From Trebonia sp030042015 (GTDB taxonomy: Bacteria; Actinomycetota; Actinomycetes; Streptosporangiales; Streptosporangiaceae): a DNA stretch of 6,359 bases. Positions 5,067 through 6,359 of the stretch are shown piece after piece. The DNA lies in NCBI RefSeq assembly GCF_030042015.1, contig NZ_JASIAL010000567.1, forward strand, positions 1-6,359. Direction: 5' to 3'. The number at the start of each line of letters is the position of its first letter. The stretch's first letter is position 1. Under the pieces are notes generated by a model that was not told the origin of the DNA, ran no database searches, and saw nothing but the letters and a program-made list of their open reading frames with translations. The position numbers and the translations under genes were made by a program.

Positions 5067-6359
5067 CTACCAGGCGACCTGATAGAGCAGGCTGCCGTTG
5101 AAGTACTGATACGAGTTGCCTGGCACGGGGTACGGCAACGGCCGGAAGGCGCCGTCGCTGAACGCACCGAACCGCCCGCTGCTTGCGTCCCCGAACAGCA
5201 TGTAGCCGATTACCACGCTGCCGCTGTAGTTGGCCCACAGCGCATAGCCAGTGACGTTGTAGCCGGAGCACCCCGTCCGGTATCCGGACAGGAAGCGGGT
5301 CAGCTTCCCGGTGGTGAGCGAGAACCCGGCGTATGCCACGGTGTTCCAGGCCGGCTTCTCAAGGCAGTACAGCCTCGGCAGCTTGACGCTTGACGCGCCG
5401 CTCCCGCCGCAGACGAACAAGTTCCCGTCACCCGTGACGACGACATCGCCACGGAAGAGCAAGTTGCAGCCGAACGGGGGGCGCGCGGTATAGCCCTGAG
5501 TAGGCACTTGGACCGCGAGCCGGCTGCTGGCGATGATGCGGCCGTCGGGGTGCGACAGCTCTAGCACCCACACGCCGCCGGTGAACTTGCGCGGCGCTTG
5601 CTGCGTGATTCCGTAGTAAGTGAGGGCGTGGTCGCCCACCCAGGCCACCGACGCGTTGTCGTCTCCGCCCGCGCCTCCCCCGCCCTCGATCGGCGGAAGA
5701 AGGCCAGGGGCCGACGACCAGGAACGCAGCACCGCTCCGGTGGCCACCGAGTACACCCGCAGCAGCTGCGGCACGTCGATATTGTCGCTGACGGGCTCGC
5801 TCGCGACCGCGAGCTTCGTGCCATCAGGGGAAAGCGCGATCGCGACGATGTCGGTGCCGACCGGCGTCGGCGGGATCGGCAGCCTGGTCATCGTCAGGGC
5901 TATCCGGGAGCCGGTGCCGGTGACCCGCACGAGGTACCAGGTCCGTGATCGGCCCGCCGAGCCCCGGACGCCGTACGGGTCCCGGTGGGCGTCGGCGACG
6001 AACGTGCGGTCGTCGGCGGCACCCGTGATCCCGGCGAAGCTGAGGCCGCGCGGCGGCTGCAGCGTGAACAGCGTCTTGCCGGTTAGCGTGTCGCCCAGCA
6101 CCAGCGCGACCGGCTTGGTCGTGTCGTCCCGAGGCTGGCTGAACGTCACGTAGTACTGCGGGATGCTGACCGCGGCGCCTGCCGGGCTGACGGACGGAGC
6201 CGCCCGTCGGTTCGGGGCGCTAGGGATGTCCCTGACGGCGACCAGCGTGATCGCGATCGCCAGCACGGCGACCGCGGCAGCGACCGGTGCCAGCCACGAG
6301 CGCCAGCCGCGCCTGGCCGACGGCACGCGCCCCGGGCGGCGGGCCGGCGCGCCAGGCGG
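5067..6359 (-). CDS. Membrane-anchored extracytoplasmic protein with WD40/TolB-like propeller repeats (5' end outside window)
   Basis: The frame runs from the window edge to a TAG at 5067. Residue numbers here count from a GTG at 6326, but 11 further codons are open to the edge and that GTG has only a weak ribosome site, so the true start probably lies beyond. An Arg-rich stretch (RRGWRSW) precedes one membrane helix at about 11-31 (WLAPVAAAVAVLAIAITLVA), predicting N-inside, C-outside topology. About 385 residues follow outside, starting IPQYYVTF. Repeats resemble beta-propeller blades, for example VAIALSPDGTKLAVAS (161-176) followed by LRVYSVATGAVLRSW. There are a Gly-rich loop at 215-221 and four cysteines (287, 306, 321, 353) that could form two disulfides. 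I know similar proteins as uncharacterised families in Streptosporangiales and related actinomycetes. No enzyme motif is visible, and a binding or sensing role is only inference. Confidence 0.78.
   Translation of the reverse strand, partial: PPGAPARRPGRVPSARRGWRSWLAPVAAAVAVLAIAITLVAVRDIPSAPNRRAAPSVSPAGAAVSIPQYYVTFSQPRDDTTKPVALVLGDTLTGKTLFTLQPPRGLSFAGITGAADDRTFVADAHRDPYGVRGSAGRSRTWYLVRVTGTGSRIALTMTRLPIPPTPVGTDIVAIALSPDGTKLAVASEPVSDNIDVPQLLRVYSVATGAVLRSWSSAPGLLPPIEGGGGAGGDDNASVAWVGDHALTYYGITQQAPRKFTGGVWVLELSHPDGRIIASSRLAVQVPTQGYTARPPFGCNLLFRGDVVVTGDGNLFVCGGSGASSVKLPRLYCLEKPAWNTVAYAGFSLTTGKLTRFLSGYRTGCSGYNVTGYALWANYSGSVVIGYMLFGDASSGRFGAFSDGAFRPLPYPVPGNSYQYFNGSLLYQVAW

Noticed and set aside
3484..6359. 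A new defence or toxin system formed by the three minus-strand genes
   Set aside because: The Uma2 gene is broken, the oxidoreductase and exported propeller protein have no known defence link, and the 83- and 88-base gaps do not suggest tight coupling. There is no positive evidence for a joint function.

Overview
The window reads as chromosomal DNA of a high-GC actinomycete. Codon third positions are dominated by G and C. The plus-strand genes follow a familiar actinobacterial core order (leuA end, recO, uppS, glyS), and the encoded RecO, UppS and GlyRS resemble actinobacterial versions from memory. The extracytoplasmic propeller-like protein at the right end also belongs to a type I associate with Streptosporangiales and related groups. 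I would not go below class level without a search.

Left part (1-423): the last 53 codons of leuA (leucine biosynthesis) are followed by a perfect 15-bp stem hairpin that probably ends the transcript. Next come about five tandem copies of a 17-bp GC-rich unit, and then a second, longer hairpin just before recO. No gene is evident in 163-423.

Middle (424-3476, plus strand): recO (recombinational repair) and uppS (long-chain cis-prenyl diphosphate synthase for cell-wall lipid carrier) overlap by four bases and are probably translationally coupled. After 63 bases comes glyS (single-chain glycyl-tRNA synthetase) with its own good ribosome binding site. These are housekeeping genes. The one oddity is an Asn-to-Asp change in the most conserved active-site motif of UppS.

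Right part (3484-6359, minus strand, converging on glyS): from right to left there is a membrane-anchored extracytoplasmic protein whose start lies outside the window, an NAD(P)-dependent oxidoreductase of the 6-phosphogluconate-dehydrogenase-like / DUF1932 type, and a Uma2-family (DUF820) nuclease-like gene broken by a single-base frameshift. The Uma2 remnant is visibly lower in GC than its neighbours and ends only 7 bases from glyS. This side looks like accessory genome laid against a conserved core block.

I did not find a convincing new multi-gene system. The most useful leads are the UppS substitution, the recO leader hairpin, the 17-bp tandem repeat and the Uma2 frameshift.
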